DNA from: Hericium rajendrae
Lineage: Eukaryota; Basidiomycota; Agaricomycetes; Russulales; Hericiaceae
DNA: 64,000 nt
Assembly: GCA_033439255.1 (NCBI GenBank)
Contig: CM065888.1
Location: forward strand, 1,612,001 to 1,676,000
Reading direction: 5' to 3'
Shown here in pieces: positions 62,251 through 64,000 of this stretch. How positions within the stretch are numbered: the stretch's first letter is position 1; every line of letters starts with the position of its first letter. Under the pieces are notes generated by a model, which was given only the letters and a program-made list of their open reading frames with translations, was not told where the DNA came from and ran no database searches. Position numbers and translations under genes: made by a program.

Positions 62251-64000
62251 CTACCACTCCGCAGCCCCCACCCAAAGCCAAATGATGACTCCCACCACCC
62301 ATGGAAACATGAAAGCGCTCAGCTCGGGACGCGCCCGATCAGTGCCTGCACTGCTCGTTCCACCTTGGTCCACACCAGCACCAGCCGTCCCAGCCTGTTT
62401 CGTACCTCCCACGTTGCCGCTATAACCGCTGGGAGACGCTGCCGGCAGCGCTGGGATGAGTGTGCCCAGAGGCGCGCGCTCCGATGTCACTAGATCAATA
62501 CGTCCATTTAGTGTGGCCGCACCAAACACGACCGCAGACGGGAGCGTACCGGGCAGCATTCCTCCGAGAGACGTGTTGGCATGCGTGACGGCCGCCTGCA
62601 GGCGCGCGCCTGCGTCGGATGGGACTCGAGAGAGGAATCCGATCCGGGGAGGGTCGTGCGACGGGTATGTGAGGTTGCCGTAGTAAAACGCCGCGAGGAC
62701 ACTAAGCGATGGGAGGAGAGATCGCATACGTGTTACAGCTGCAGGGCGAGCGGGAGGAGGACTTACCCTTTCAAAAAAGGCTGCCCGAGGTTCCAGGAGT
62801 ACAAAAAGCCATCTCCATCCCCGCGTGGTGGGTCCGTAGCCGCTAGAGTCGGCTGGCAGGACGAGGTGTCGCCCTCGAAGGCCTGTGATCCGAAGTCGCG
62901 CGGATCGACTGGAAAAAGACGTCCGCCGATAGAAAAAGAGAGCGTGGGAGGATGGGTGCATGGGTAGATTGGCATAGCGGTTGATGCGTCGCGAGTGAAG
63001 GAGGGCGATATTTGTGAGTGTATGAGCGATATCACATCCGATGGGCCACGAATGTACGACGACCCCTTCAATTGATAAGCATTTGTAAACGATGTGCCCT
63101 AATTTAGAGGAATAAAGCACTTACAGTATCTACCAACGCAGACAACGCAATCCCTGCTGCTGATAGATTGGATCGAGGTAACAATCGGCCGTCAAGATAT
63201 ACGTCATCGATGAAGATTTCCCATGTTATTGGATAGACCTGTCAATGATACAGATCAGCAGTCTGAAGAGACACGGTCTGCATTGCAAAAAGCGAAGAGC
63301 ACAATTTAGAACGCGAGCACTTACCTCCCCAGGAGAGTCTTGAGGGGATCCAAGGCCGCCATCCTCCACCCTGTATCCGCGGACAGGGACCCAGAGCATC
63401 GCTTCTGCATCGGCGGTCGGACTACCTCCACCCTGATGTTCAATACCTATACCATCAGGCATCGCACCTGACACCCGTATTCATGAGCATTACCTCTCAG
63501 GACAAAGCGAGAAGGGTACCTAGCGTTAGTACTCCACTTCCACCGGGCTCAACATCAATAGTATCCCGCTGTAGCGATATTGCGAACATCGGCGGAAGAC
63601 CAAGCTGAGAAAGAAGCGATGGGAATAGAGGGCCGTTTGGCAGGAATGTACGCAGAAGCGTCGAAACGGTGGGGAGATCGGGTTCTGGCATCTCTCCAAT
63701 GCGAGACATGGCGAAATTTGTGCTTTCAGCTGGTGCTTCCGGGGCCGTCGGCGGAGGGATGTGATGAGAATAAGAAAGGTTCGGGAAGAAATGTATAGCA
63801 GCAAGATTGTCGGGCTCATGTAATGCCGTTGAAGGTAATAAATCCCGCCGTTGCGTCCCGTTTGAAGATGAAGACGATGGGTACTCATCGGCCAAAAGCT
63901 GGTTCCAAACCATGCTTTGCGGAAATATATAAAAGTGACAAGAACGGAGACAGATATAACTCACCTCGTAAGTGGAAACGAGCATCCGAGTATGCCTGCG
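62251..64000 (-). CDS. Pepsin-like (A1) aspartic protease, GPI-type C-terminus, 5' end beyond the window
   Basis: Exons that keep phase: 64000-63965 (partial), 63914-63520, 63467-63325, 63238-63125, 63098-62767 and 62701-62251, or about 490 residues. The first catalytic DTG lies outside the window. Seen: AGILGCSFP of the central region; FAISLQRD; WVPVRGYRVEDGG; WEIFIDDVYLDG; the second active site LVDTGTS; IRGPSDVI; a disulfide-type Cys pair (IYPCTH and SSCQPT); GQPFLKGVLAAFYY; and PRIGF. A Ser/Gly/Ala-rich linker and a C-terminal hydrophobic segment (FMFPWVVGVIIWLW) ending AAEW* suggest a GPI signal, as in yapsins and many basidiomycete A1 proteases. Such enzymes act in the secretory pathway or at the cell surface. 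Directly after DTGTS there are 11 unusual residues (FTNAYQLKGSS), read from the genomic exon. Confidence 0.9.

Noticed and set aside
52645-64000. A secondary-metabolite cluster around the P450
   Set aside because: The neighbours are a kinase, an F-box protein and a protease; there is no synthase, transporter or cluster regulator in the window.

Overview
This window is genomic DNA from a filamentous fungus, most likely a wood-decay mushroom (Agaricomycetes, probably Polyporales). The signs are GC-rich genes cut by many 45-60 nt GT-AG introns, a basidiomycete-type F-box protein, a P450 and a pepsin-type protease with densely split exons, a chromodomain Gypsy element and a Copia element. The class is inferred from gene style and was not tested by any search.

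Layout, left to right. 679-6052 (minus) is a complete P4-ATPase lipid flippase in 11 exons. 8733-10625 (plus) is a four-helix membrane protein with a 47-residue repeat and a coiled-coil tail. 10896-11915 (minus) is an Arg/Ser-rich nuclear protein, and 12201-12815 (plus) a small unknown protein. 14077-16255 (minus) is a protein kinase whose HRD and DFG motifs have become HCD and NFG, so it is probably a pseudokinase. About 400 bp upstream of it a very young, whole-looking Gypsy chromovirus (16663-29045) has landed. Two host genes follow: a coiled-coil protein (29832-32236, plus) and a small beta-rich protein (32740-33141, minus). From 34099 to 49496 lies an older, broken Copia element with four DNA elements nested in it: an 853 bp hAT-like MITE and three 2.7-3.6 kb elements of a family I do not recognise (termini CATC..., 2 bp target duplication). 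A 1.4 kb CACTA-type MITE follows (50014-51446). 52645-54885 (minus) is the intact paralogue of the kinase, followed by a 14-exon cytochrome P450 (55623-58069, minus), an F-box protein (58896-60839, plus), a truncated tandem copy of it (about 61495-61981), and a GPI-type aspartic protease that runs off the right edge (62251-64000, minus).

The most interesting points are these. (1) The three nested CATC elements share a module on their minus strand: a 43-46 nt intron-like sequence ending at a hairpin, with one compensatory base change in its stem. I know of no description of it. (2) The two kinase copies keep the same intron map and flanks, yet one has lost the metal-binding Asp and has a changed TATA box. 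(3) The Copia element has a primer site matching the anticodon arm of initiator tRNA-Met. (4) The Gypsy element carries a third long open frame of unknown role. The host genes do not form an obvious pathway cluster.

Gene models were built by eye: introns were accepted when GT(or GC)-AG sites, reading phase and family conservation agreed. All multi-exon models given here keep phase from start to stop.
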